A stretch of DNA of 64,000 nucleotides. Source: Thalassotalea_H castellviae. Lineage in GTDB: Bacteria > Pseudomonadota > Gammaproteobacteria > Enterobacterales > Alteromonadaceae. Positions 19,464 to 27,751 of the stretch are shown piece after piece. The position numbers and the translations under genes were made by a program. The notes below the pieces were generated by a model. The model saw nothing but the letters and a program-made list of their open reading frames with translations, did no database searches and was not told the DNA's origin. Each line of letters starts with the position of its first letter. Positions within the stretch are counted from its first letter, which is position 1. Location of the stretch: NCBI RefSeq assembly GCF_031846185.1, contig NZ_JAVRIF010000006.1:62001-126000 (forward strand). The letters run 5' to 3'.

Positions 19464-19805
19464 TTACAGTTTTCTTTCTTGCATTAAAGATCTTCGCCAT
19501 TTTTCTTTTTTACGCATCAATTGTTGAAAGCTCTTTCGGTCTTTTTTCAATCTTTTCTTACGAAAGGCTGTTGTTACAATGAGTTGTTTTTTTGAGCGGT
19601 AAACAACGTAGAGTGCTTTTATTTTGTCTATTATCTTTTGCGAAATATTCTGTACTTGTAAATTTTTTAGTGCTTTTTTGTTCAGCGATACTATTTTACA
19701 ACCCTCATGAAATTGTGCATTGCCAAATCTGATTATCAAGTTGACCATTTCATTGGTGATACCTCTTTGACTCATTCTTACCTCGGCATGTTTACTTAAT
19801 TCCAT
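19464..19805 (-). CDS. DUF4258-like small protein
   Basis: 113 residues. The N terminus MELSKHAEVRMSQRGITNEM followed by VNLIIRFGNAQ is the DUF4258 pattern (H-x-x-x-R-M-x-x-R-x-I), a fold related to small RelE/BrnT-like toxins. The C-terminal 35 residues are extremely basic (KKRLKKDRKSFQQLMRKKEK), suggesting nucleic-acid binding. The first gene of the CCCAGCAT regulon from the left: the motif lies 34 bases upstream of its ATG. Whether it acts as a toxin is unknown; no antitoxin lies next to it. Confidence 0.7.
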   Translation of the reverse strand: MELSKHAEVRMSQRGITNEMVNLIIRFGNAQFHEGCKIVSLNKKALKNLQVQNISQKIIDKIKALYVVYRSKKQLIVTTAFRKKRLKKDRKSFQQLMRKKEKWRRSLMQERKL

Positions 19806-19838
19806 TGTTTTTCCTCTTTGTGAAATATCAAAAAGGTT

Positions 19839-19853
19839 TATGCTGGGATTTTT
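19839..19853 (-). promoter_or_regulatory. Island motif, site 1 (for the DUF4258 gene)
   Basis: On the minus strand this reads AAAAATCCCAGCATA, 33 bases before the ATG at 19805. Same core and spacing as the other island sites. Confidence 0.75.
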
Positions 19854-19911
19854 AATAGTTCTCAGTGGAAAATGTTGAGATCAATTAGGGGACGTTAGGA
19901 AGAGCATATTG

Positions 19912-19925
19912 AAAATCCCAGCATA
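19912..19925 (+). promoter_or_regulatory. Island motif, site 2 (for the MFS gene)
   Basis: AAAATCCCAGCATA, 20 bases before ATG 19946 (41 before the alternative ATG 19967). With site 1 it forms a divergent pair 60-85 bases apart. Confidence 0.75.
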
Positions 19926-19945
19926 TGTCATGTTAAGGAAAACAA

Positions 19946-21157
19946 ATGATGGCAGGCAGGAATTTTATGATGAACAAGATTAATAATAATTTAACCAAAG
20001 AAAAGAATTTAAAACAGCTCAATATGGGCTTTGCCTTTTTATTTCTTTTAGCTGGTAGCTTACAACAATTTATAACGGTTCATTTTGGCATGATAGGGAA
20101 GCCAGAGCTGGGCTTTAAATTGCTACTTACACTCTATTTATCAGTATTTATTACAAATATTTTTGTGCATAAAATTATTGGCACAATAGGAGAAAAAAGA
20201 TCAATAGTATTGTCGTCAATTTGTTATCTTTGTGCGGGCTTTGCCAGTTGTCAGCAAGCAGAATTTTTATTGTATACTTCATTCGGTATCATGGGGTTTG
20301 GTTGTGCGTTAATTTGGAATGCACAAAACTCAGTGTTTCTTGATAACTCTGCTAGTGAATCTTTAGGGAAAAATGCAGGTACATTTAACATGTATCTTTG
20401 GAGTGGCTGTTTTGCTGGTATAGTTCTTTTTGGCCTAGCATTAAAAGCTTATTCTTTTGAATATGTCGTGTTTGTGTTTACATGCCTTGCTTCAATATCG
20501 CTTCTATACTTCATTAAAATAACAGATAGTTTCTTGCCTTCAAAGAAGGTTGATAAACTGAGTGATATTGTCAAGCAAAGGCGTTATATAATTGCCGCTA
20601 TTGTAAGTGCAAAGAGTTACTTTTTGTACGGCTTGGCCATTTCTTTTATTCCCTTTATTACCAGTCAAACGTATGAAAACACATTGTATGTAGCGGTAGT
20701 ATCATTGGTGTTTTTTATGGCTCAGGCTTTTTGTTCTAAACCTTGTGGAACACTTGTTGATCGTTATGGTACTTCGAAGCTTTTATTTGCGGGGGCGATT
20801 ACATCGTTATTAGGTTTTATCCTACTTATCTTTAGTTTGCACTGGATAATATTAGTACTTTCAGCATTTTTTTTAGGATTGTCATCAGCAATGCTAATAC
20901 CAGTGACCATGTTGCTACCTAAAGTCATTGCACCACAAAAAGAGCAAGCTGCAGTCGTAAGGTTGCTTATGTTTGGGAAATATACCGGAATTATAGTCGC
21001 GATTACTCTTAGTACATGGGGCAGCATTCATGATGTACTAATTGTATCAATAATTGCTAGTTGTCTTTTTCTATTTGTTTCAAAAGCGCTCTGTGTCTCG
21101 CACATTAAGCGTGAGTCCTATCATAAAACAGACTTGGTAAGTGAGTCTAACAGCTAA
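19946..21157 (+). CDS. MFS protein, UNC93-like
   Basis: 403 residues, about 11-12 hydrophobic helices in two halves split by a charged loop near residue 200 (SKKVDKLSDIVKQRRY). The first half has LNMGFAFLFLLAGSLQQFIT and GFGCALIWNAQNSVFLDNSA, an arrangement like eukaryotic-type UNC93 members of the major facilitator superfamily. An inner-membrane carrier or a transport-dead signalling protein is possible; the substrate is unknown. ATG 19946 has AAGGAA 5 bases ahead; ATG 19967 would give a shorter N terminus and normal motif spacing. It precedes the MltA-type gene, which has its own motif. A lipid or cell-wall metabolite cargo would suit the context, but that is guesswork. Confidence 0.75.
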   Translation: MMAGRNFMMNKINNNLTKEKNLKQLNMGFAFLFLLAGSLQQFITVHFGMIGKPELGFKLLLTLYLSVFITNIFVHKIIGTIGEKRSIVLSSICYLCAGFASCQQAEFLLYTSFGIMGFGCALIWNAQNSVFLDNSASESLGKNAGTFNMYLWSGCFAGIVLFGLALKAYSFEYVVFVFTCLASISLLYFIKITDSFLPSKKVDKLSDIVKQRRYIIAAIVSAKSYFLYGLAISFIPFITSQTYENTLYVAVVSLVFFMAQAFCSKPCGTLVDRYGTSKLLFAGAITSLLGFILLIFSLHWIILVLSAFFLGLSSAMLIPVTMLLPKVIAPQKEQAAVVRLLMFGKYTGIIVAITLSTWGSIHDVLIVSIIASCLFLFVSKALCVSHIKRESYHKTDLVSESNS

Positions 21158-21165
21158 CGTAATTC

Positions 21166-21179
21166 GTTATCCCAGCATA
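21166..21179 (+). promoter_or_regulatory. Island motif, site 3 (for the MltA-type gene)
   Basis: GTTATCCCAGCATA, 41 bases before ATG 21221, in the gap after the MFS gene. Confidence 0.75.
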
Positions 21180-21220
21180 GGTTTGTTTGACTAAAAACAA
21201 ATAAGTTTAAGGAAAAGTAA

Positions 21221-22345
21221 ATGAAGAAATTATTATCAACAAGTACTTTTGTAGCGGGGATATTTTCTATCACCTGCTTGGCAAGCGCTAATAATAATAC
21301 CAAAGAAATCATCAAAGGATATGATTTTGAAGGGAATGGTTGGCAAAAAAATCTAGAGTGTTTTGACGGCACTTTTAAACAAGAAGAATTACCAAGTATT
21401 AGTTTAATACCTGAAAAAGAAATGGATAAAGCGTTATACAACCAATTATCTGCAACTGAACGTAAACTATTAACCCCTATAATAACTGAAGAACAGAAAG
21501 AGTTTATAAGAAAGCAAAAAGCTGTCTTGGAAAAAATGTCTGAGCAAACTGGCACAGATGAGAAAGCTATATTTTTGTCCGGTCTGAAATTTAAACGACT
21601 AAGAGGAGAAGATGGGTGTGGAAATGTACTATTAACAGGTTATTTTACGCCAATGCTCCAGTTAAAAAGAAAGCCAGACAGCACATACAAGTATCCGCTA
21701 TACACTAAACCTAGTAAGTGGCCTAATGATCAAGCATTAACACGTTCAGAAATTGATGATTTTAAAGGCTTGCAAGGGTTAGGGTTAGAAATAGGCTACA
21801 GCGACTCATTGCTTAATAACTATTTTGCCCAAGTACAAGGCTCGACGTTTGCGCATTTTATAGATACTAATGAATATATGACTTTGGCATTCTCGGGTAA
21901 AAATGGGAAAAAATATGAATCACTTGGAAAATATTTAGTCTCAAGCGGCCATGTTAGTAAAAAAGATATAAGTTTGCAGGCGATACGTAATTTTTTTGAA
22001 CAACATCCAGAGCTGTTATCTAGCGTTCTAAATATAAACCCCAGCTACGTTTTTTTTCGCGAAGTAAAGTCACCACCAATTACTAGCTCAGGTGTACCAG
22101 TTATTAATAATATAACTGCTGCCGTTGATCCTGACGTTATTCCTCATGGCTCTGTTCTATTGGTGGAATTTCCCATAATAAACAAGAATGGAAAGGTAGG
22201 AAGTCGCGAATTTCGTCTTTTAATAGCCAGTGATAGTGGTAGTGCAATAAAAGGCGCTGGACATATAGATGTTTATATGGGAGAAAATCAACAACAAGCG
22301 GGTTTTTTCCATCATTACGGTCAAGTGTGGCTATTGGAAATATAA
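21221..22345 (+). CDS. MltA-family lytic murein transglycosylase
   Basis: 374 residues with a Sec signal peptide (MKKLLSTSTFVAGIFSITCLASA, cleavage after about residue 23); there is no lipobox, so it is periplasmic rather than lipid-anchored like E. coli MltA. MltA and 3D blocks: TGYFTP near residue 140, FAQVQGSTF, a G-K-N-G-K-K-Y-E-S-L-G-K loop, INPSYVFF, VDPDVIPHGS, and the catalytic-Asp region SDSGSAIKGAGHIDVYMG. The enzyme cleaves glycan strands to 1,6-anhydroMurNAc ends. Here it would open peptidoglycan for the SEDS/PBP/MraY set encoded in the same regulon. It is an additional copy carried by the element. Confidence 0.92.
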   Translation: MKKLLSTSTFVAGIFSITCLASANNNTKEIIKGYDFEGNGWQKNLECFDGTFKQEELPSISLIPEKEMDKALYNQLSATERKLLTPIITEEQKEFIRKQKAVLEKMSEQTGTDEKAIFLSGLKFKRLRGEDGCGNVLLTGYFTPMLQLKRKPDSTYKYPLYTKPSKWPNDQALTRSEIDDFKGLQGLGLEIGYSDSLLNNYFAQVQGSTFAHFIDTNEYMTLAFSGKNGKKYESLGKYLVSSGHVSKKDISLQAIRNFFEQHPELLSSVLNINPSYVFFREVKSPPITSSGVPVINNITAAVDPDVIPHGSVLLVEFPIINKNGKVGSREFRLLIASDSGSAIKGAGHIDVYMGENQQQAGFFHHYGQVWLLEI

Positions 22346-22372
22346 AAAATTTAGTAAGAAAAGGAATTAAGT

Positions 22373-24169
22373 ATGACAGATACTAATCTAGGGCGTTCAA
22401 TTGAGTTTCAAAACAGCTATCTGAATAGAGCATTTCTTATTGTTGAACACACAACTATTAGGCCTGATTGGGTTGCTATTCGCAGCTTGTTGAATTTTGC
22501 ATTTAATCGCGCAACTCAAGACCCTAGTATTCCTTTTTATACTTGGCTAGAAGAAGTTTTCAATAATATTGGAACCAACGTACGTTTTTTAAATAGCTCC
22601 CAAAGTGTAAGTGAAATATCAATACAATCAGAGCAGGTTGAGCTGGCAAAAAATATTATTACATGGCTTTCGGGAAATTTAAATTCACCCGAGATGCTTG
22701 AGGGGTACCCGTATGAAAAAACAATAAAAAACTTAACAAGCTTGCGACAAAAAAACGGTGAGTTTAGCCCCAAAAATTTAGCGCATTTACGAAATGATTA
22801 TGACAGCCATCAGTATTGGTATCACTACATTAAGTATTTTGAAAACATGCCAGAGAAAGTTATTCGACCGCCGAAGCCCGGTTCTCATAAACCTGGTGTT
22901 AATAGGGGGGCATTAGAATTAATTCATGAACTAGACGGATTGTTAAATATCATTTTAACTATTATGCCTAAATTTGAATTTGTATTCTTAATGAGTAATG
23001 TGAAGGAAGAAAGTTTAGATGAAATGTTTAATAACCTATCTATTGAACCTAAAAATTTTGCAGAGTTTAAAACATGGATATTCCAAAATGAATTGCTTTC
23101 TAAAAGGATAGAAAAGTCATTTCAACAAGGAGATCGCTTTAGGATTTACAGTCAAGCTGCAATGCTTTGGTTGGGAACTAACTGGGTAAAAGAAGTTTGT
23201 CAATGCAATTGGTTTGATGCACTAAAATTAGTTTATCAGGGTAAGTTAGAGGATTTATTTTACTCACTAATTGAGTCATGTAAAAAAGGGCAATCTATTC
23301 AGCTTCATCTAAAAAAACTTGGTGTGATTCAATCCGAGGAGTTTCAACATATCTTAGATAAAGCCTCGCAAAATACTTCTGCTTATGTTGAAGCTAATTA
23401 CGTGATTATTGAACAAGAAGCTGCTAATGCGGGAAACTCGCGAAGTGAATATGAAAAATACTTTAGTCAGATAGTAAATATTGAAGTACTTAATCGTTCG
23501 GAGCTCACGCTTGATGCTATTAAAAGGGCTAAAGCAAGATTGGTCAAGGAGGAAGAAAATAGTAAACAAGCTAGGAAGCTATATACCCGCGTTGGAAAGA
23601 GTAGGTCAATAAGTAAAAGAGTATTACCTTTTATTTTTTTCTTCTGTGATATGAAGGCCCGTTACCACCATTGGTTTGTTGATCAACAAGAAAAAGATAG
23701 AGCAACAAATCAAATGAATGAAAAAATAGAATACTCATCTGCTGAATCGGGTCAAAAAACAAGTTCGACATTAGAGATACTAACGCAAGATTATCCTATT
23801 GTTAATAAGGTCAAAGAATTACTTTTTTCTTTTTCAAGCGACAAGAGAATGCTTGCCAATTATAAAAACAATTTGGCTTGCATTTTCGCTTTTCATTCTT
23901 ATGAACATTATTTACTCAGTATTAATTGTTCTGCTGAAATAATTGAGGGAGTAAAGTTAATATGTGAACTGGCAATTGATACCTATGCGAATGATCACGA
24001 GTTACCCGTCGCAGATATTACTCTTAACGATGTCGATATAGCATTAAAAACTTTGGAAAAAGAATATCCGTTACAGGGTTTTTCAAGCTTAAAAAATGAT
24101 GTATTCACACGCCTAAATAAAATCCCAGCACTGTTTGATGAAATACATAAATTACAGGACTTAAAATAA
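22373..24169 (+). CDS. Unknown 598-residue, mostly helical cytoplasmic protein
   Basis: No signal peptide or membrane segment. The composition is helix-forming and rich in aromatic residues, with one proline-rich hinge (RPPKPGSHKPGVNRG, about residues 165-180) separating an N-terminal from a larger C-terminal part. AAGGAA lies 7 bases before ATG. First gene of a tightly packed unit with 24169, 24788, 25366 and 26559 (junctions of -1, -8, +2 and -1 bases), so the five products probably act together. Family not recognised. Its size and helical build recall scaffold proteins; nothing in the text identifies an enzyme. Confidence 0.8.
   Translation: MTDTNLGRSIEFQNSYLNRAFLIVEHTTIRPDWVAIRSLLNFAFNRATQDPSIPFYTWLEEVFNNIGTNVRFLNSSQSVSEISIQSEQVELAKNIITWLSGNLNSPEMLEGYPYEKTIKNLTSLRQKNGEFSPKNLAHLRNDYDSHQYWYHYIKYFENMPEKVIRPPKPGSHKPGVNRGALELIHELDGLLNIILTIMPKFEFVFLMSNVKEESLDEMFNNLSIEPKNFAEFKTWIFQNELLSKRIEKSFQQGDRFRIYSQAAMLWLGTNWVKEVCQCNWFDALKLVYQGKLEDLFYSLIESCKKGQSIQLHLKKLGVIQSEEFQHILDKASQNTSAYVEANYVIIEQEAANAGNSRSEYEKYFSQIVNIEVLNRSELTLDAIKRAKARLVKEEENSKQARKLYTRVGKSRSISKRVLPFIFFFCDMKARYHHWFVDQQEKDRATNQMNEKIEYSSAESGQKTSSTLEILTQDYPIVNKVKELLFSFSSDKRMLANYKNNLACIFAFHSYEHYLLSINCSAEIIEGVKLICELAIDTYANDHELPVADITLNDVDIALKTLEKEYPLQGFSSLKNDVFTRLNKIPALFDEIHKLQDLK
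24119..24132 (+). promoter_or_regulatory. Imperfect island motif inside the 598-residue gene
   Basis: AAAATCCCAGCACT, 36 bases before ATG 24169 but within coding sequence (residues N-K-I-P-A-L). One or two mismatches to the consensus. The spacing equals that of true sites, so it could be an internal promoter; chance resemblance is possible. Confidence 0.35.
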
Positions 24170-24795
24170 TGAATACAATTAAAGTATCCAAAACGGCAAA
24201 GGCTTTGTTTGCTTATAAGCATGATTTATTGTTTGAGCAAAAAAACGATGAACAATCAAATGAATATAAAAAAATTATCAGGGAGTCTGAAAGTGCCAGA
24301 ATGATCGCTACTATATACGAAGCAGATAAATTGCAAAATGAGCAAGACAACAAGGCTCATAACGAAAGCTATCAGTTTCAACTGACCCATTTAGCAGCAA
24401 GTACTGGAGGTCTGAGCGTTAAAGAGTACCGTGTTGACCATTACAATATTGATAAAGATGGAACGCAAACATTAGTAAAAAAGGATGCCTTTAAGATAGA
24501 CATTCATCAGGAAAAGAATAAAGCAGGTTACTACCTTGTTAGATGGAAATTCGATGAAAGCGAAGAATCTTCTGCCTTTATGGATGATCTTTTTGAACAA
24601 AAAGAAAGTCCGAAAATTAAATTATATTTAACATCGGATACAAATACTCAAGCAGAGGTTACAGAATTAGCTTCTATTATAATGATGAAAGAAGAGTCAG
24701 AATATCAACATGAAAGCCCATGGGAAAAATATTGCCCTGCACCTAATGAAGTTGATGAAAAATGCAGATTTTATATTGAGATCAATCATGATTAG
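24169..24795 (+). CDS. Unknown 208-residue acidic protein
   Basis: The ATG overlaps the TAA of the previous gene (TAATG). The N-terminal third is helical and highly charged (ESESARMIATIYEADKLQNE). The middle is beta-rich, with alternating hydrophobic residues (FKIDIHQEKNKAGYYLVRWK), which could be a beta-sandwich. The C terminus is acidic, and its coding sequence overlaps the next gene by 8 bases. No family recognised and no membrane segment. Almost certainly co-expressed with its neighbours as part of a complex. Confidence 0.78.
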   Translation: MNTIKVSKTAKALFAYKHDLLFEQKNDEQSNEYKKIIRESESARMIATIYEADKLQNEQDNKAHNESYQFQLTHLAASTGGLSVKEYRVDHYNIDKDGTQTLVKKDAFKIDIHQEKNKAGYYLVRWKFDESEESSAFMDDLFEQKESPKIKLYLTSDTNTQAEVTELASIIMMKEESEYQHESPWEKYCPAPNEVDEKCRFYIEINHD

Positions 24796-25363
24796 TAAAA
24801 TAAAACCTTGGTTTCGAGGTTTTTTTAGTAAGCCTATCGATACAAACAAAGAACAAGCGATTGATTTAGTTATTCCTTATTGTGAATCATTAGTGATAAA
24901 GCTTACTTGGGCAGGGCATACCGTTAAAAAAGATATAGACAGAGCATTTACCACCGGTGTTAAGCAAGTGTTATTGTACCCATTTATGACGAAATCTGAC
25001 TATAAAGCGTGGTTGATTAGTGTGTTAGAAAAAGGAAATGTACAATTAAATGAAGGTGAATGCGATATATATATACTCAACCGAAAAAGTAACTCGAAAC
25101 CTATTAGCAACATAATACCTAAACTCATTAGTCGTATTACGGCTTATGAAAAACAAGAAGATATTCGACAAAGTGCTGAATTCCTTGTTTTGCTGGGGCG
25201 ATTAAGACGTGCAATATCAGAAGTTAAGGTTGAAAATCTTCTTGAAGAAGAAATCAAACTTTATAATCGATTACTGGTAGGTTTTGATAATGAAGCTAAT
25301 CGTTTACCTCAGTGGCTTGTTCAGTTTGAGGCGATAAAAAAAAGAACATGGAGTGAATATTAG
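24788..25363 (+). CDS. Unknown 191-residue protein
   Basis: Start chosen at ATG 24788 (MISKIKPWFRGFF), which overlaps the end of the previous gene; a longer frame from 24710 would overlap it by 86 bases and is unlikely. Basic amphipathic N terminus; the middle has LISVLEKGNVQLNEGECDIYIL, then a helical C terminus (LLGRLRRAISEVKVENLLEE). No transmembrane segment. Function unknown; two bases separate it from the next gene, so translation is coupled. Confidence 0.75.
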   Translation: MISKIKPWFRGFFSKPIDTNKEQAIDLVIPYCESLVIKLTWAGHTVKKDIDRAFTTGVKQVLLYPFMTKSDYKAWLISVLEKGNVQLNEGECDIYILNRKSNSKPISNIIPKLISRITAYEKQEDIRQSAEFLVLLGRLRRAISEVKVENLLEEEIKLYNRLLVGFDNEANRLPQWLVQFEAIKKRTWSEY

Positions 25364-25365
25364 AA

Positions 25366-26559
25366 ATGGTTGAACATATTAGTATTGAGGTGCCAAACTG
25401 TGAAGGAAATGATTGGTTAACATTAACTTTTTCATCAAACTTCAATATAGCAGCTGAACATGCGCCAATCGTTTTGGAAGAAACCATATCCTATCCTTTA
25501 GCAAAGCAGTTAGCACAATATACTAAAGCAACCGTAGCTAAGTTAAGATCAGTATTTCATGCTCACCGTTGTGAGTTTCAACTACTCTTAGCGCCTTTTG
25601 GGCATTGTACTGATCAGCCAGAAGTGTTGTTACCAAATATTTACGCTTTTAACTTGGCTTTATTGCTAGCTGATTTGCACTTTTCTAACCACATAGAATT
25701 AGAAGAACATAGTGCATTAGAAGCGGGCTTTAATTTCTCTAAAGGGCTTGTCGAGCTTACACCTACACAAGTTGCACCATCAAATAAACAAGCTGACAAT
25801 GGTAACGTAACACGTTCTAGCCTTGTTTATCGGTTAGATAATGCGAATCAAATCAGTCATTATCAAGCCATTTTTTCTGACCAACCACTAAAGCAAGTAC
25901 AAGCTTTTATACCGCAAGAAAGGTATGAATCATGCGTTTATTTTCCTTTAGTCGACAATGCAAGTGGAAAAGCAGAACAACTCAGTTTTATTAAAGTATC
26001 ACATGTGCCGGCAGCAAAAAGTCAATTGTCTATTTTTGGGTTAACGCCAAATTTCTCGAATGAAATACGAAAACTGATTAATCAAAATACTGATCTTCGA
26101 ATGCTCCTTAGTGGACAGATTTTTATTGAATGCGGAGAGAGACCTGCTAAAAAACACAAAAGCTGGGAGTTTGCATTAGTAACGGCTTTACAAATGGCTT
26201 TAGGTTTATTACCTCGCGTAGAACGCCCAGTTATTTGTACTGGACAAGTTACTCCTAAAACATGTGTAGACAGTAAAGAACAACAAATCTTAATTCAGCC
26301 GATAAAGCAGGCAAGAAAGTTACATCCAGTCGGTGATACTGATAAAAAATACAATCTCATCAAGTCATTAAAAGAAAGCGTGTCATCAAGTACAAGTTTA
26401 CTAACGAGCCTTAACCAGCCAGTAAAAGATATAAATACCCTTTGGTTGTTTTATTTGCCCGAAGAAAACTACTACACGGACCAAAAACTTTATTCGTCGG
26501 AACAAATTGAAGTGTTCCCTATCGAATTTTGGCATTTTGAAGAGTTGTTATCCCTCTAA
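25366..26559 (+). CDS. Unknown 397-residue protein
   Basis: Mixed alpha/beta protein without signal or membrane segments. Visible blocks: VFHAHRCEFQLLLAPFGH near residue 63, NIYAFNLALLLADLHF near 100, and KSWEFALVTALQMALGLLPR near 265. A threonine/serine-rich stretch follows residue 320. The stop overlaps the next ATG by one base (TAATG). I do not recognise the family. Fourth gene of the five-gene packed unit. Confidence 0.78.
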   Translation: MVEHISIEVPNCEGNDWLTLTFSSNFNIAAEHAPIVLEETISYPLAKQLAQYTKATVAKLRSVFHAHRCEFQLLLAPFGHCTDQPEVLLPNIYAFNLALLLADLHFSNHIELEEHSALEAGFNFSKGLVELTPTQVAPSNKQADNGNVTRSSLVYRLDNANQISHYQAIFSDQPLKQVQAFIPQERYESCVYFPLVDNASGKAEQLSFIKVSHVPAAKSQLSIFGLTPNFSNEIRKLINQNTDLRMLLSGQIFIECGERPAKKHKSWEFALVTALQMALGLLPRVERPVICTGQVTPKTCVDSKEQQILIQPIKQARKLHPVGDTDKKYNLIKSLKESVSSSTSLLTSLNQPVKDINTLWLFYLPEENYYTDQKLYSSEQIEVFPIEFWHFEELLSL

Positions 26560-26930
26560 TGAAAAATGTTAAAAAAGGGGCCGTAGAGTCCTATTTACCT
26601 CAAATCGAATATTACTATCAAGGGTCTATTTCTCCTGTAATAAAAAAGCAAAAGCTTAAAGAACTTATTAATATGCGAATAAGGTGGTTGAACTATCAAA
26701 ATCCTATTTTATTGAGGAGAAAAGACATGCAAATATATAAGCAACAACTGGCTAGTATAGAGCAATGTATTCGAATCTTATTTTCTGAACCGTTTCCCGA
26801 CAGAGCCCTGAAATTAATGAAAGAAAAACGTAAAGCTCAACGACAAGATTACGACAGTTATTTATTAGGAATAACTGATGAAAAAACACTCGAAATAATT
26901 AACGTTATACAAAGCTTTAAACAGCAATAG
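26559..26930 (+). CDS. Small unknown protein, paralogue of the 26999-27277 product
   Basis: 123 residues, basic and helical. It shares with the divergent neighbour the pattern L/A-P-Q-I-x-Y-x-Y-x-G-x-I-x-P-x-I, then L-K-x-L-I-x-M, and E-C/Q-C-I-R-I-L-F-S-x-P-x-P-x-x-A. The pair face each other tail to tail, 68 bases apart. The last 30 residues are extra. Function unknown; conservation of Y-x-G and C-I-R-I-L-F implies a real small domain, perhaps protein-binding. Confidence 0.75.
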   Translation: MKNVKKGAVESYLPQIEYYYQGSISPVIKKQKLKELINMRIRWLNYQNPILLRRKDMQIYKQQLASIEQCIRILFSEPFPDRALKLMKEKRKAQRQDYDSYLLGITDEKTLEIINVIQSFKQQ

Positions 26931-26998
26931 TTTTATTTGAAACTAACAGCAGTATTAGAAAGTGAGAGCCTGTCAGCGTAGATCTTAGTTACTAAAGA

Positions 26999-27277
26999 TT
27001 AAGTAGTAAATTGTTTATATTTTTCTTCAAGTTTTGCAATCGCATAGGATGGATCCGGGTTAGAGAATAAAATTCTAATACATTCAAAAACACATTCTTG
27101 ATGTGCAAAGTGAGTATTTCTGGCATCTTTATTGTAATAACTGAAATTAGGTGAGTCTTTCATTTTATCTTTCATTTCTATTAAGTCTTTCAGTGTTGCG
27201 TTTCCAATAAATGGGTAGATGTACCCATCATAGAAATAGGTAATCTGGGGGGCATATTTAAATTCATGACTATTCAT
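26999..27277 (-). CDS. Small unknown protein, paralogue of the 26559-26930 product
   Basis: 92 residues. Key shared residues with its convergent paralogue: Y-A-P-Q-I-T-Y-F-Y-D-G, L-K-D-L-I-E-M-K, and E-C-I-R-I-L-F-S-N-P-D-P-S-Y-A. It lies 32 bases after 27310-27624 on the same strand and is probably served by the motif in front of that gene. TAAAGGAATTC gives an AAGGAA ribosome site. No annotated family known to me. Confidence 0.72.
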   Translation of the reverse strand: MNSHEFKYAPQITYFYDGYIYPFIGNATLKDLIEMKDKMKDSPNFSYYNKDARNTHFAHQECVFECIRILFSNPDPSYAIAKLEEKYKQFTT

Positions 27278-27309
27278 TTTGAATTCCTTTAGTTTAAAAT
27301 TTTAGTTAT

Positions 27310-27624
27310 TTAATGCGTAATCACTATTTGTGGAAGTGGTAATTTGAGGCAAAGCTGCTCCCAAGTTAAATGAGCGTTTTGTTGTAATAATTGAATATCT
27401 TTAAGGTGTCCATGTGATAAGTTTTTGTATCTCTGAGCTTCTATTTCCAAGATATCGATTAGTTCGGTTACTTCTTTTTGAGAGAGCTTATGTAGAACAG
27501 ACAGAACACGAAATTTTTCTTTAATATTTAGTGATAATGACGCTTTTAACATTTTTAAAAAGTCTACGAGAGCTGTTTCAATTAAGTTGTGAAATTCTAT
27601 GTTGATTGCTGATTTATACATCAT
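27310..27624 (-). CDS. Small helical unknown protein
   Basis: 104 residues, almost entirely helical, with Leu heptad-like spacing (LVDFLKMLKASLSLNIKEKF, then LLQQNAHLTWEQLCLKL). No membrane segment. An island motif lies 36 bases upstream of the ATG, and a small paralogue gene follows on the same strand. Family unknown. Confidence 0.72.
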   Translation of the reverse strand: MMYKSAINIEFHNLIETALVDFLKMLKASLSLNIKEKFRVLSVLHKLSQKEVTELIDILEIEAQRYKNLSHGHLKDIQLLQQNAHLTWEQLCLKLPLPQIVITH

Positions 27625-27660
27625 ATTTACCTGTTTTTTATATTTGGCTTTAGTTTTAAT

Positions 27661-27674
27661 AATGCTGGGATTTT
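27661..27674 (-). promoter_or_regulatory. Island motif, site 5 (for the 27310-27624 gene)
   Basis: Minus strand AAAATCCCAGCATT, 36 bases before ATG 27624. Confidence 0.75.
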
Positions 27675-27751
27675 AAAAGAGTAAAGTATTTTCTGACCCC
27701 ATAAATAGCTTAAGTTTAAGGTTAAATTGGTAAGGTAACTTATTAGAAAAT

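Noticed and set aside
24710..24787. Longer start for the 191-residue protein
   Set aside because: It would overlap the previous gene by 86 bases without a ribosome site; ATG 24788 gives the usual short overlap.
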